Assembly: GCF_030717945.1 (NCBI RefSeq)
Contig: NZ_JAVAIM010000001.1
Span: 1,239,131 to 1,303,130 of the forward strand
Direction: 5' to 3'
Length of the DNA stretch: 64,000 bases
Source of the DNA: Qipengyuania profundimaris
Lineage (GTDB): Bacteria; Pseudomonadota; Alphaproteobacteria; Sphingomonadales; Sphingomonadaceae
The notes under the pieces are model-generated. The model ran no database searches and was not told where the DNA came from. It was given only the letters and a program-made list of their open reading frames with translations. Positions 1 through 8,289 of the stretch are shown one piece after another. Positions within the stretch are counted from its first letter, which is position 1. Each line of letters begins with the position of its first letter. Position numbers and translations under genes: made by a program.

Positions 1-303
1 GATCGCGCTGACATAGCGCGCCCAGCCGGCTTGAAAGCCGACGAAGCGCCCGAACGCCGCCTCGCCATAGAGCACCGATCCGCCGCTATGCTCGAACCGC
101 GCGCTCATCCAGGCGTAGCACAGGGCCAGCGGCAGGAAGAGCACGCCGCCCACCAGCATCATCCACGGCGCGAAGTTGCCGACCGCCGCCACCAGCACGG
201 CGGGCAGGGCAAAGATGCCGGCCCCGATCATCCCGTTGAGCGGGAACAGCGCCGTCCCCCAGAAGCCGACCGTGCGCGGCGGTGCGATGTGTTTGCCGTC
301 CAT
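1..303 (-). CDS. APC-family amino acid permease, N-terminal part (cut by window edge)
   Basis: The first 101 codons of an integral inner-membrane transporter run off the left edge in an open frame. After a short cytosolic lead the first helix carries GMIGAGIF (residues 24-31), the unwound TM1 glycine motif that binds the substrate backbone in the amino acid-polyamine-organocation superfamily; a second long hydrophobic stretch follows. The ATG at 303 faces uvrC across about 64 bp, so the two genes are divergent and share a promoter region. The substrate cannot be read from this fragment. Family assignment is fairly sure, specificity is unknown. Confidence 0.75.
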   Translation of the reverse strand, partial: MDGKHIAPPRTVGFWGTALFPLNGMIGAGIFALPAVLVAAVGNFAPWMMLVGGVLFLPLALCYAWMSARFEHSGGSVLYGEAAFGRFVGFQAGWARYVSAI

Positions 304-367
304 GGCGGGTGGGGATGGCGGCAAACGCGGCTTTGCACAAGCGGAGTGCGCGCACTATCTGCCACCC

Positions 368-2326
368 ATGTCGCGCACGAAAGCCGGTTCCCCCCATGAC
401 CCGAGAGGCAAGGAGCGTTTCCACGAGGAACGCGCGACTTATACCGTCGCCAGCGCTCAGCCCGATCTGGAAGCCGGCCTCACCGCGATCCGCGAAACGG
501 TGAAGACGCTGAAGCCCCGCCCCGGCGTCTACCGCATGCTCGATGCGCGGGGCGACGTGCTCTATGTCGGCAAGGCGCGCAGCCTGAGGGCGCGGGTGGC
601 GAATTACACGCAGGTCAAGGCGCTCACCAACCGGTTGCAGCGGATGGTGAGCCAGTGCCGCCGGATGGAGATCGTAGTCACGAACTCCGAGGCCGAGGCG
701 CTGTTGCTCGAAGCGCAGCTGATCAAGCGCTATCGCCCCCCGTTCAACGTGCTGCTGCGCGACGACAAGAGCTTCCCCTTTATCCTGCTGCGCGCCGACC
801 ATGCCTATCCGCGTATCCAGAAGCATCGCGGCGCGCGGCGGGCCAAGGGTAATTACTATGGCCCCTTCGCCAGCGCGGGCAGCGTGAACAAGACGCTGAA
901 CGCGCTGCAGAAGCTGTTTCTACTCAGGAGCTGCACCGACAGCTTCTTCAACAATCGCGACCGGCCCTGCCTGCTCTACCAGATCAAGCGCTGCTCCGCG
1001 CCCTGCGTCGGCCGGATCGACGAGGCGGGCTATGCATCGCTGGTGCGGGAGGCGAAGGATTTCCTCGGCGGCAAGTCCAGCGCGGTGCAATCCGACCTCG
1101 AAAAGCAGATGGCGAAGGCGGCGGAGGATCTCGACTTCGAAACGGCCGCCATCCTGCGCGACCGGCTGCGCGCGGCGACCTTCATCCAGGGCAGCCAGGC
1201 GATCAACGCCAGCGGCGTCGGCGATGCGGATGTCTTCGCGCTGGCCGCCAAGGGCGGCCACATGGGCGTGCAGGCCTTCTTCATCCGCGGCGGGCAGAAC
1301 TGGGGCCACCGCGCGATCTTCCCGCGCAACACCGGCGATGTGGAAGAGGCGGAGGTACTCGCCGATGTGCTCCTGCAATTCTACGAAGAGGTGCCGCCGC
1401 CCAAGACAATCCTCGTCGATCGCGAGTTGCCCGAGCAGGACTTGATCGCCGAGGCGCTGTGCGAGAAGGCCGGGCATGCCGTCGCCATTTCGATCCCCCA
1501 GCGCGGCACGCGGCGCAAGCTGTTGCAGCAGGCGACGCGCAATGCGGTCGAGGCACTGGAGCGGCGACAGGCGGAAAGCGGCGCGAAGGCAAAGATCCAG
1601 CGCGAGCTAGCCGAATTCCTAGAGCTGGAGGACGTGCCGCAGCGCATCGAGGTCTACGACAACAGCCATATCCAGGGCGACAAGGCGCTGGGCGCGATGG
1701 TCGTCGCCGGGCCGGAAGGCTTCGAGAAGGGCCAGTACCGCAAGTTCAACATCAAGTCCGCGCAGACCAACGACGATTTCGGCATGATGCGCGAGGTGAT
1801 GAGCCGCCGCTTCCGCAATCTCGCCGAGAACCCGGACGGCGAAGAGGGGAAGAAGAACAGCCACGAGACCGTCTGGCCCGACCTCGTCCTGATCGACGGG
1901 GGCAAGGGCCAAATGTCGAGCGTGCGCGATACGCTGGCGGAAATGGGGATCGAGGATTTGCCGCTGATCGCCATCGCCAAGGGACCGCACCACGGCCGCG
2001 AGGGGCGCGAGGTGTTCCACTTCCCCGACGGGCGCGAGAAGACGCTGCCGGTCAATTCGCCGTTGCTATTCTATCTCCAGACCCTGCGCGACGAAGTCCA
2101 CCGCTACGCCATCGGTGCCCACCGCGCCAAGCGCAGCCGCGCCATCACCGCCAGCCCGCTGGACGAAATTCCCGGCATCGGCCCCAGCCGTAAACGTGCG
2201 CTGCTGCTGCACTTCGGCACGGCAGGCAAGGTGAGGGCAGCCGCGCTCGACGACCTGAAACGCGCGCCCGGCATCAGCGAGGCGGTCGCGCAGAAGATCT
2301 ACGATTTCTACCACGCGGGAGGGTAG
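368..2326 (+). CDS. uvrC: Excinuclease ABC subunit C
   Basis: UvrC makes both incisions around a lesion in nucleotide excision repair after loading by UvrA/UvrB. From the ATG at 368 the protein is 652 residues, close to the family's 600-650. The GIY-YIG nuclease domain opens at GVY (53-55) and YVGKA (66-70). A UVR motif (acidic, with FETAAILRDRL) sits near residue 250, the RNase H-like C-terminal nuclease includes VYDNSHIQG and LVLIDGGKGQ, and a helix-hairpin-helix pair (IPGIGPSRKRALL, APGISEAVAQKI) ends the protein. The frame is open further upstream to 176, but that part overlaps the divergent permease and lacks homology, so 368 was chosen. Confidence 0.96.
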   Translation: MSRTKAGSPHDPRGKERFHEERATYTVASAQPDLEAGLTAIRETVKTLKPRPGVYRMLDARGDVLYVGKARSLRARVANYTQVKALTNRLQRMVSQCRRMEIVVTNSEAEALLLEAQLIKRYRPPFNVLLRDDKSFPFILLRADHAYPRIQKHRGARRAKGNYYGPFASAGSVNKTLNALQKLFLLRSCTDSFFNNRDRPCLLYQIKRCSAPCVGRIDEAGYASLVREAKDFLGGKSSAVQSDLEKQMAKAAEDLDFETAAILRDRLRAATFIQGSQAINASGVGDADVFALAAKGGHMGVQAFFIRGGQNWGHRAIFPRNTGDVEEAEVLADVLLQFYEEVPPPKTILVDRELPEQDLIAEALCEKAGHAVAISIPQRGTRRKLLQQATRNAVEALERRQAESGAKAKIQRELAEFLELEDVPQRIEVYDNSHIQGDKALGAMVVAGPEGFEKGQYRKFNIKSAQTNDDFGMMREVMSRRFRNLAENPDGEEGKKNSHETVWPDLVLIDGGKGQMSSVRDTLAEMGIEDLPLIAIAKGPHHGREGREVFHFPDGREKTLPVNSPLLFYLQTLRDEVHRYAIGAHRAKRSRAITASPLDEIPGIGPSRKRALLLHFGTAGKVRAAALDDLKRAPGISEAVAQKIYDFYHAGG

Positions 2327-2344
2327 GACAGGCTCCTCGCCCGA

Positions 2345-3082
2345 TCAGCCCTCGATAACGCCCTCTTCCGCGCGCAGGCGGCGGGCCTGGAAGGCGAAGC
2401 GGGCGGCTTTGCCGACGTCGTTCTGGAACGAGGAATTGACGATCCCGCCGACCACCGATCCGACCAGCGGCACGACCATGCCGATGCGGTTGCGGACGGA
2501 GGCAAAGGCAAGTGCGCGGCTGATACGCTCGACCACTTGATCGATGATGGGCGTGATGTGCTCATGGTCTGCATGAACCAGCTGGCCTTCGCCGCCGATA
2601 CCCTGTTCGAGATCGGCGATGCGGGCCTTGCGCTGCTCGGGATCGTTCAGCGCGGCGAGTTCGAGAATCTGGAGGCGGAACAGCTTCTCCGCTTCGCCTT
2701 GGCCTTCGAAACCATAGGCGCGGCCCGTATCGCGGATGACCCGCAAGGCGATGGCGATGGTGGCGGGGATATCGGCGCTCATCGATAATGCGCCGCCAAG
2801 GCCCGCCGCCGCGCCGGTCGTCGCGCTGACGCTGCGCGCCGCGCGGGTGACCTTCTCGGCAGCCCGATGGGCCGCGTCCATATCTTTGGGGTCATGATCG
2901 AAGCGGACCAACTGCGGCGCGTCGACCGCCCGATCGAGACCGTTTAAAATCATCTCGACCGCGCGCTTCGGCACCAGATCGGCGAGGGTCTTGCCCAAGG
3001 GGTGGGTGAGCCGTTCGATGCCCCTGCCGAGGCGCGACGGCTTGCTCTGGCGGAATTTCCGCTGCTCGCGTTGGATGTCCAT
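2345..3082 (-). CDS. EcsC family protein
   Basis: A 245-residue protein resembling the EcsC family, with the conserved core around ADIPATIAIALRVIRDTG (about residues 103-120) in which amphipathic helices alternate with small-residue segments such as TTGAAAGLGGA and VVPLVGSVVGG. EcsC was named for its link to an ABC transporter operon in Bacillus, but its biochemical role is not established and no transporter is adjacent here. It is convergent with uvrC, leaving only about 18 bp between stop codons, and lies downstream of the CDGSH gene on the same strand. The start at 3082 is the only ATG that keeps the conserved basic N-terminus. Confidence 0.8.
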   Translation of the reverse strand: MDIQREQRKFRQSKPSRLGRGIERLTHPLGKTLADLVPKRAVEMILNGLDRAVDAPQLVRFDHDPKDMDAAHRAAEKVTRAARSVSATTGAAAGLGGALSMSADIPATIAIALRVIRDTGRAYGFEGQGEAEKLFRLQILELAALNDPEQRKARIADLEQGIGGEGQLVHADHEHITPIIDQVVERISRALAFASVRNRIGMVVPLVGSVVGGIVNSSFQNDVGKAARFAFQARRLRAEEGVIEG

Positions 3083-3128
3083 ACACGGGCAATGGCCGGC
3101 GAGCCCGCCCGTTCCAATTCGCCTTGCG

Positions 3129-3833
3129 TTATGCGGGGTTACCGTCGCTCCAGCCGATCTTGGTATGCGTGCCGTCGCAGAAGGGCTTGTTACCGCTCTG
3201 GCCGCAGCGACACAGCGCCATCCGGGCGCGGCGTTCGTATTCCTCGCCGTCGGCGCTCAGCACGCGAATGCCGCCTTCGACATAGAGCGGGCCGGAGCAC
3301 TCCTCGGCCGGGTCCTGCGTGGTGCTGATGCGCATGGGGCGGGGCGCATCGACCGGCTCGCCGGTCTGCGTGTCGATGGCGACGAGGCGGCCGGAAACGC
3401 AGTTCTTGATCTGGTCGAGGAAGATGGCGGCGACTTCCGGATCGTCGGTCTTCTCGACCTCGTCCCATACTGTCTGGTGCGTGTCGCAGAAGCGGGCGAG
3501 GGCGCACAGATCCTCCTGGTCCATCAACTTGAAGCGCGGTCCGTCGAGCACCTCGGCCTGTTCGGCATAAGGCGCGCGGTCGGCGACCTCCTTGCCGTCG
3601 AAGCCCTCGCGCTTGTGACTGTTGTCGCAGAAGGGCTTGTTGCCGCTCTTGCCGCAGCGGCACAGGTACATCGTGTCCTTGCTTTCGAACTCGCCGGTCT
3701 GCGCCCATTCGAGCGATTCCCCGGCCTCGTTCACCGCGATGCTTTGTTCGATAAACGGCACACGGCCTTCGACCTCGTAAGGTCCGTCTTTCGTCACGGT
3801 GATGACGGGTTCGCTGCTTTTGCCTTCTGCCAT
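3129..3833 (-). CDS. Protein with two CDGSH iron-sulfur domains
   Basis: A 234-residue soluble protein carrying two CDGSH-type sites, each with the three Cys and one His that hold a redox-active, pH-labile [2Fe-2S] cluster in mitoNEET-like proteins. Site 1 is CRCGKSGNKPFCDNSH (Cys58, Cys60, Cys69, His73), where the usual Gly after CD is Asn; site 2 near the C-terminus is CRCGQSGNKPFCDGTH (Cys208, Cys210, Cys219, His223) and fits the consensus exactly. The 135 residues between them contain no motif I recognise. No signal peptide or membrane anchor is visible, so it is probably cytosolic. The physiological role is not known. It diverges from the stress-protein gene at 3954. Confidence 0.85.
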   Translation of the reverse strand: MAEGKSSEPVITVTKDGPYEVEGRVPFIEQSIAVNEAGESLEWAQTGEFESKDTMYLCRCGKSGNKPFCDNSHKREGFDGKEVADRAPYAEQAEVLDGPRFKLMDQEDLCALARFCDTHQTVWDEVEKTDDPEVAAIFLDQIKNCVSGRLVAIDTQTGEPVDAPRPMRISTTQDPAEECSGPLYVEGGIRVLSADGEEYERRARMALCRCGQSGNKPFCDGTHTKIGWSDGNPA

Positions 3834-3878
3834 GGCAGATCAATCCCTCTGCAGACCCGACGGTTCCGCGCGCCGGAT

Positions 3879-3918
3879 TTGCGCCAGATCAAGGAACGAG
3901 GTCCGGATAGTGTATAGT
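3879..3918 (+). promoter_or_regulatory. FNR-like site with -10 element upstream of universal stress gene
   Basis: TTGCGCCAGATCAA (3879-3892) matches the FNR/FixK consensus TTGAT-N4-ATCAA at 8 of 10 positions. A good -10 hexamer TATAGT lies at 3913-3918, so a transcript would start near 3925 and the site centre would fall about 40 bases upstream, the classic class II activator position. The second site in the window (55679-55692) sits at a comparable distance from its gene, and an FNR-type regulator is encoded at 56175-56855. Seen directly: the motif and spacing. Inferred: low-oxygen activation. Confidence 0.5.
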
Positions 3919-3953
3919 GTTGTCCCGGCAACCACCTGCAGGGGAGACACGCC

Positions 3954-4781
3954 ATGAAATCCATCCTGTTCAACGCCACCGGCGACGAGGGCTTTTCGAG
4001 GCGCCTCGACTCGGTGCTCGACATTACGCGTGCGTTCGACGCGCATCTCACCCTATTGCACGCGATACCTTACGAGGCCGCGGGCGCAGTCGATCCCTAC
4101 GGCGCCGCTTTTGCCGCGATGGTGCCGGTCTGGCGCGAGCAGGCGGCTGCGCTGAAGGAAACGACGCAGAAGGACATGGCCAACGAGGGCGTCGCGTGGG
4201 ACTGGGTCGATGCCGCCGGGCCGACGGCCCTCGCGCTGCTACACGCGTCCTCGCTCAACGATCTCGTCGTGGTCGGCGCGCAGGAACCGCGCACCAATGC
4301 GAAAGGTGCGTCTTTCACCGCCGGAGAGCTGGCGGTGACCGCCGATTGCCCGGTGCTGGTGCTGCCGGCGAATTGCCAGCGTTTCGAAGTGGGCGCACCG
4401 GTGCTGGTCGCCTGGGACGGATCGGCGGAAGCGAGCCATGCGCTGAAAGCCTCGGTGCCCTTCCTGCGCCAGGCGAGCCACGTCTATCTGGCAACCGCAA
4501 AGGAGAAGTCGCGCAAGGGACGCGCGGGCAGCTTGCCGGATTTGCCTCCGGTCGCCGGAGCGGACTACCTCTCGCGCCACGGCATCGCTTGCGAGATGGT
4601 CGAGATCGGCGAGGACGAGGACGGTGTCGACGCCGCGCTGCGCAAGGCCGCAGAAGCGCGCAAGGTCGGGCTGATCGTGATGGGCGCCTATGGCCGCACC
4701 CGACTTGCCGAGCGGATCTTCGGCGGAACGACCCGCGCCATGCTGGGCGATGTGACGGTGCCGCTCCTGCTCACGCACTGA
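3954..4781 (+). CDS. Universal stress protein, tandem UspA domains
   Basis: A 275-residue cytosolic protein of two UspA-like alpha/beta domains. The second ends with the ATP-binding signature MGAYGRTRLAERIFGGTTR (G-x2-G-x9-G-S/T), so this half probably binds nucleotide; the first has LVVVGAQEP in the matching place and has lost the glycine loop. Such two-domain proteins are common in proteobacteria and are often induced by low oxygen or starvation. A GGGGAG ribosome site lies 10 bases before the ATG, and an FNR-like site with a -10 element precedes it (3879-3918), which suggests oxygen control. Confidence 0.88.
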   Translation: MKSILFNATGDEGFSRRLDSVLDITRAFDAHLTLLHAIPYEAAGAVDPYGAAFAAMVPVWREQAAALKETTQKDMANEGVAWDWVDAAGPTALALLHASSLNDLVVVGAQEPRTNAKGASFTAGELAVTADCPVLVLPANCQRFEVGAPVLVAWDGSAEASHALKASVPFLRQASHVYLATAKEKSRKGRAGSLPDLPPVAGADYLSRHGIACEMVEIGEDEDGVDAALRKAAEARKVGLIVMGAYGRTRLAERIFGGTTRAMLGDVTVPLLLTH

Positions 4782-4796
4782 GCGTGGGCGGTCAGC

Positions 4797-6584
4797 TTAG
4801 CCTTTCGCAGGCTTGCGTTTGCCCTTGAAGGGTTTGCCAGCGCCCGGCTTGCCCTTCTTGAAGGGAGGCTTGCCGCCGGGGCGTTTGCCCGGACCGCCGT
4901 GATCCCGCTTGCCCATCGGGCGGGCTTGGACTTTTGCTCCGCCATGCTTGCGGTTCTGGCGCGCCTCCACGCGGGGCCCCTCCGGCGACTCGACGATGGC
5001 GATGGCATCCTGCTCGTCGTCGGGAGAGGCGGTGCGGGCCACGGCGTCGGCGAACTTGGCGGCGACGGCGCGCGGCACCTGGAACCAGCTTTCGTGCTGG
5101 CCGATGCGGATCGCGCCGATTTCGTTGCGGGTGATATGCCCGCGGCGGCAGATCAGCGGGAGGATCCAGCGCGGTTCGGCATTGTGGCGGCGGCCGATAT
5201 CCATCTTGAACCACACCACATCCTCGAAGCCGGGGCGGTGCTTTTCGGCCTTCGACTTCTCGCGCGCTTCGGGGGTGTTGGCGAGCAACTCCTCGGGCGC
5301 GGGCAGGTCCGCGCGGTGAGCATGGACCAGCGCGGCGGCAATGTCCTCCGGGCTCATCCGGCTCATGATGTCGGCGGCGATCTCGCGGTCGTCGTCCTCG
5401 AATTCGCGCGGTTCGGTGATCGCTTCGATCAGGCGTGTGCGATCCTTCTTGCGGATCGCCTGCGGGGTCGGCGCATCCATCCATTGCGCGTCGATCCCTG
5501 CACCGCGCAGCATGCCTTCGACCCGGCGACGGCGGTTATAGGGGACTACGATGGCCGCGGTGCCCTTGCGCCCGGCGCGCCCCGTCCGGCCCGAGCGGTG
5601 CTGGAGCGTCTCCGAGTCGCGCGGGATCTCGACATGGATGACGAGGGAGAGGCTCGGCAGGTCGATACCGCGCGCCGCCACGTCGGTCGCGACGCATACG
5701 CGCGCGCGGCCATCGCGCAGCGCTTGCAGCGCACTGTTGCGCTCGCTCTGCGAATGCTCGCCGGACAGCGCCACGACGCCGAAGCCGCGGTTCTGCAGGG
5801 TGGCGTGGAGCCGCCGCACGCTCTCGCGCGTGGCGCAGAAGGCGATGGCCGTCTCGGCCTCGTGAAAGCGCAGCAGGTTCACCACCGCATTCTCGATTTC
5901 GGACGGGCCGACGGTGATCGCCTGGTAGGCGATGTCGCCATGACCGCGCTCTTCGCCGACGAGGGAGAGGCGCAGCGCATTGCGCTGGTAGCGTTCGGCC
6001 AGCCGCTCGATCTGGCGCGGCATGGTGGCCGAGAACAGCAGCGTGCGCCGCGCATCGGGCGTCGCGTCGAGGATCTCTTCCAGGTCCTCGCGAAAGCCCA
6101 TGTCGAGCATCTCGTCCGCCTCGTCGAGGACCACGCCGATCAGGCCGGAGAGGTCCAGCGCGCCGCGCTCGATATGGTCGCGCAGGCGCCCCGGCGTGCC
6201 GACGACGATTGCCGGGCCGCCGCGCAGATTGCGCCGCTCCTTGCTCGCATCCATCCCGCCGACGCAGGTCGCGATGCGCAGCCCTGCGCCTGCATAGAGC
6301 CAGCCGAGCTCGCGGCTGACCTGCAGCGCCAGCTCGCGTGTGGGTGCGATGACGAGGGCGAGGGGCTTTTCGGCCAGCGGCGTGCCGCCCAGTTCGGTCA
6401 GCAACTCGTCTGCCAGCGCGAGCCCGAAGGCGACGGTCTTGCCGCTGCCGGTCTGCGCCGAAACGATGAGGTCGCGGCCCTTGGCCTCAGGTTCGATGAC
6501 GGCAGCCTGGACGGAAGTGGGCGCATCATAGCCGCGTGCGGCGAGCGCATCGCCGATCACCGGCGGAAGGGTTTCGAAGGACAT
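4797..6584 (-). CDS. DEAD-box ATP-dependent RNA helicase, CsdA/DbpA-like
   Basis: A 595-residue RNA helicase from the ATG at 6584. Domain 1 carries the Q motif (SVQAAVIEP), Walker A AQTGSGKT, PTRELALQ, DEAD in VVLDEADEMLDMGF and SAT. Domain 2 carries the later motifs including TDVAARGIDLP and HRSGRTGRAG. A DbpA-type RNA-binding domain follows (WFKMDIGRRHNAEPRWILP onward), then a basic Lys/Gly/Pro-rich tail of about 60 residues. This architecture is that of CsdA/DeaD-type helicases used in ribosome assembly and cold growth. The frame is open to 6791, but the extra 69 residues look non-coding and MSFETLPPVI is the usual N-terminus. It converges on the stress-protein gene. Confidence 0.93.
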   Translation of the reverse strand: MSFETLPPVIGDALAARGYDAPTSVQAAVIEPEAKGRDLIVSAQTGSGKTVAFGLALADELLTELGGTPLAEKPLALVIAPTRELALQVSRELGWLYAGAGLRIATCVGGMDASKERRNLRGGPAIVVGTPGRLRDHIERGALDLSGLIGVVLDEADEMLDMGFREDLEEILDATPDARRTLLFSATMPRQIERLAERYQRNALRLSLVGEERGHGDIAYQAITVGPSEIENAVVNLLRFHEAETAIAFCATRESVRRLHATLQNRGFGVVALSGEHSQSERNSALQALRDGRARVCVATDVAARGIDLPSLSLVIHVEIPRDSETLQHRSGRTGRAGRKGTAAIVVPYNRRRRVEGMLRGAGIDAQWMDAPTPQAIRKKDRTRLIEAITEPREFEDDDREIAADIMSRMSPEDIAAALVHAHRADLPAPEELLANTPEAREKSKAEKHRPGFEDVVWFKMDIGRRHNAEPRWILPLICRRGHITRNEIGAIRIGQHESWFQVPRAVAAKFADAVARTASPDDEQDAIAIVESPEGPRVEARQNRKHGGAKVQARPMGKRDHGGPGKRPGGKPPFKKGKPGAGKPFKGKRKPAKG

Positions 6585-6793
6585 GGAATCTCGTGCGTTG
6601 TCCGGCGCTGCGGTGCAAGGAGGCACGGCTCTGGGCGCGCGGGTAGTGCGGACCCTATAGCGCAAAGTGACGCGTTTGGCTTGTGGTTTTTTGTGCAAGT
6701 GCGAAGGCGTGCTTCGGTTGTTGACAAAGCCCTTGGACTCAAACAGTTTCGGCCGGATCAAGGGGAGCCAGCCTAATCGACAGGCGCGCACAA

Positions 6794-7324
6794 TTGTTGG
6801 ATGCCATGTCGGGGGTCGCCAGGGGCGACCGGCCCGCGCTTCATACCGTCTACGAAATGACGTCCGCCAAGCTGTTCGCCACCATCGTGCGGATCGTGCG
6901 AGAGCGCGAGCGCGCCGAAGACCTGCTGCAGGACGTTTACGTCAAGGTCTGGAAACGCGCCGGTCGCTTCGACCCGGCCAAGGGCAGCCCGATCACATGG
7001 CTTTGCGCGATCGCCCGCAACACGGCTCTCAACGATTTGCGCCGCAGTGCGCGCGGGGAGGAACTGGCGGGCGACACGCTGCCAGAGGTGGAAGACGACG
7101 ACATCAAGCCGGCCGACGAATGGCTGTGCGACATGGAAGACAATCGCGCGCTCGCCCGATGTCTCGAGGAATTGCAGGGCGACCATCGCCGGTCGATCAA
7201 GCTGGCGTTTTTCGAAGGCTATTCGCATTCGGAACTGGCGGAGAAGGTCAACGTGCCGCTCGGCACGATGAAGAGCTGGATCAGGCGCGGGCTTGCCGGG
7301 CTGAAAGGGTGCCTCGGTGGCTGA
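6794..7324 (+). CDS. ECF-type RNA polymerase sigma factor
   Basis: About 176 residues with sigma region 2 (AEDLLQDVYVKVWKRAGRF, then WLCAIARNTALNDLRR) and region 4 (SHSELAEKVNVPLGTMKSWI helix-turn-helix), and no region 1 or 3, as in extracytoplasmic-function sigma factors. The anti-sigma gene overlaps its stop by 8 bases, so the pair is translationally coupled. The start is uncertain: the first ordinary start codons in the frame are TTG at 6794 and ATG at 6806, neither with a ribosome site. A strong AAGGGGAG (6760-6767) instead stands 8 bases before an in-frame ATC at 6776. The LLDAM helix before GVARGD looks structurally needed, so the ATG at 6806 is probably too short. Confidence 0.92.
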   Translation: MLDAMSGVARGDRPALHTVYEMTSAKLFATIVRIVRERERAEDLLQDVYVKVWKRAGRFDPAKGSPITWLCAIARNTALNDLRRSARGEELAGDTLPEVEDDDIKPADEWLCDMEDNRALARCLEELQGDHRRSIKLAFFEGYSHSELAEKVNVPLGTMKSWIRRGLAGLKGCLGG

Positions 7325-8060
7325 CGATACCGCCATTGTGGAAGACGATCCCTTCGTCCGCGCAGGCGAATATGCTCTCGGCGTGCTCGAGGGCGACGAG
7401 CGCAGCGCAGCGCAGCGCTCCATGCTGAGCGATGCGAATTTCGCCGAAGCCGTGGCGTGGTGGGAACGCCGACTGGGTGCGATGGGTGAGGCCGCCGGTC
7501 GGATGCTGCCTTCGCCGTCCGTCTGGACCGGGATCGAAGCGCGGCTCGATGCGGATACGCCGGCGGATGTTGCGACTATGCCGGAGCCGTCGCGCGGACC
7601 TTCTGGCTGGAGCATCGCGACGGCGATTGCGGGGCTGGGTGCGGCGGCTGCCGCGCTAGTGCTGTTCCTTTCCACGCCCGAAACGGTCGAAACGCTGCCG
7701 CCCGATGTCGCACTCGCGCCCAGCGAGCAGTTCGTCGCGCAATTGCAGGACGAGGAGGCCGGCCGCAGGCTTGCAGGTGTGGTCGATCCGCAGAACCGGC
7801 GCCTCTCGCTATCGATCGACGGCTTTACGGCGGGCGAGGGCCAGGCGCCCGAACTGTGGGTCATTCCCGAAGGCGGCGCACCGGTCTCGCTTGGATCGAT
7901 CCCGCAAAGCGGCAGCTTCGCGCGCGATCTCTCGGCACGCGAGGCCGAGCTGCTGGTGGCAGGTTCTACGCTAGCGGTCACGTTCGAAGAGGACACGGGC
8001 GTTCCGCATGAGGCTCCGACACCGCCGATCCTTATTGCCGGCGCGCTCGACAGGGTCTGA
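7317..8060 (+). CDS. RskA-like membrane anti-sigma factor
   Basis: A 247-residue protein starting at GTG 7317 inside the sigma gene. The N-terminal ~85 residues are the sigma-binding part (FVRAGEYALGVLEGDE, then AVAWWERRLGAM); a single transmembrane helix lies near residues 100-120 (IATAIAGLGAAAAALVLFL), and the C-terminal half is an RskA-type domain (PELWVIPEGGAPVSLGSIP). No H-x3-C-x2-C zinc motif is present, so this is not a ZAS-type anti-sigma. By analogy with the SigK/RskA pair it should hold the sigma factor at the membrane and release it after a signal, probably by proteolysis. The inducing signal is not visible. Confidence 0.88.
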   Translation: MADDTAIVEDDPFVRAGEYALGVLEGDERSAAQRSMLSDANFAEAVAWWERRLGAMGEAAGRMLPSPSVWTGIEARLDADTPADVATMPEPSRGPSGWSIATAIAGLGAAAAALVLFLSTPETVETLPPDVALAPSEQFVAQLQDEEAGRRLAGVVDPQNRRLSLSIDGFTAGEGQAPELWVIPEGGAPVSLGSIPQSGSFARDLSAREAELLVAGSTLAVTFEEDTGVPHEAPTPPILIAGALDRV

Positions 8061-8121
8061 CGCTTCAGTTTCTTTCTCTAAGAAACAACCACTTACCGTT
8101 TATCTGAAAACTTTGTTCATT

Positions 8122-8147
8122 GACGGTGCATCCGATCGTGCACCGTC
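8122..8147. other. Hairpin in the leader of the adhesin gene
   Basis: GACGGTGCA and TGCACCGTC form a perfect 9-bp inverted repeat with an 8-base loop, 61 bases after the anti-sigma stop and about 143 bases before the adhesin start. No T-run follows, so it is a poor intrinsic terminator. A second small hairpin (GTCCC, loop GGTC, GGGAC) lies at 8166-8179. Together they suggest a structured 5' leader or an operator for the adhesin. A ribosome site (AGGAAG, from 8277) sits just before the ATG. The rest of 8061-8289 shows no gene. Confidence 0.4.
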
Positions 8148-8289
8148 CGGGTAGCTGCGCGCGCTGTCCCGGTCGGGACGGCAGCCGAGACCCGCAGGTC
8201 TTCGCGCAGCCCGGATGGTGATCGCCGTCCGCTGTGGGAGGGGATGACCCGCGCAGATCGGCTTTCTGGTCCGAATAGGAAGAAAGCAT

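Noticed and set aside
4899..6776. A 625-codon open frame opposite the DEAD-box helicase
   Set aside because: All helicase motifs are on the leftward strand; the rightward frame has no recognisable domain.
8090..8107. GAAAC...CGTT resembling an EcfG general-stress promoter before the adhesin
   Set aside because: The two half-motifs are only about 10 bases apart instead of 16-17 and the first is not GGAAC.
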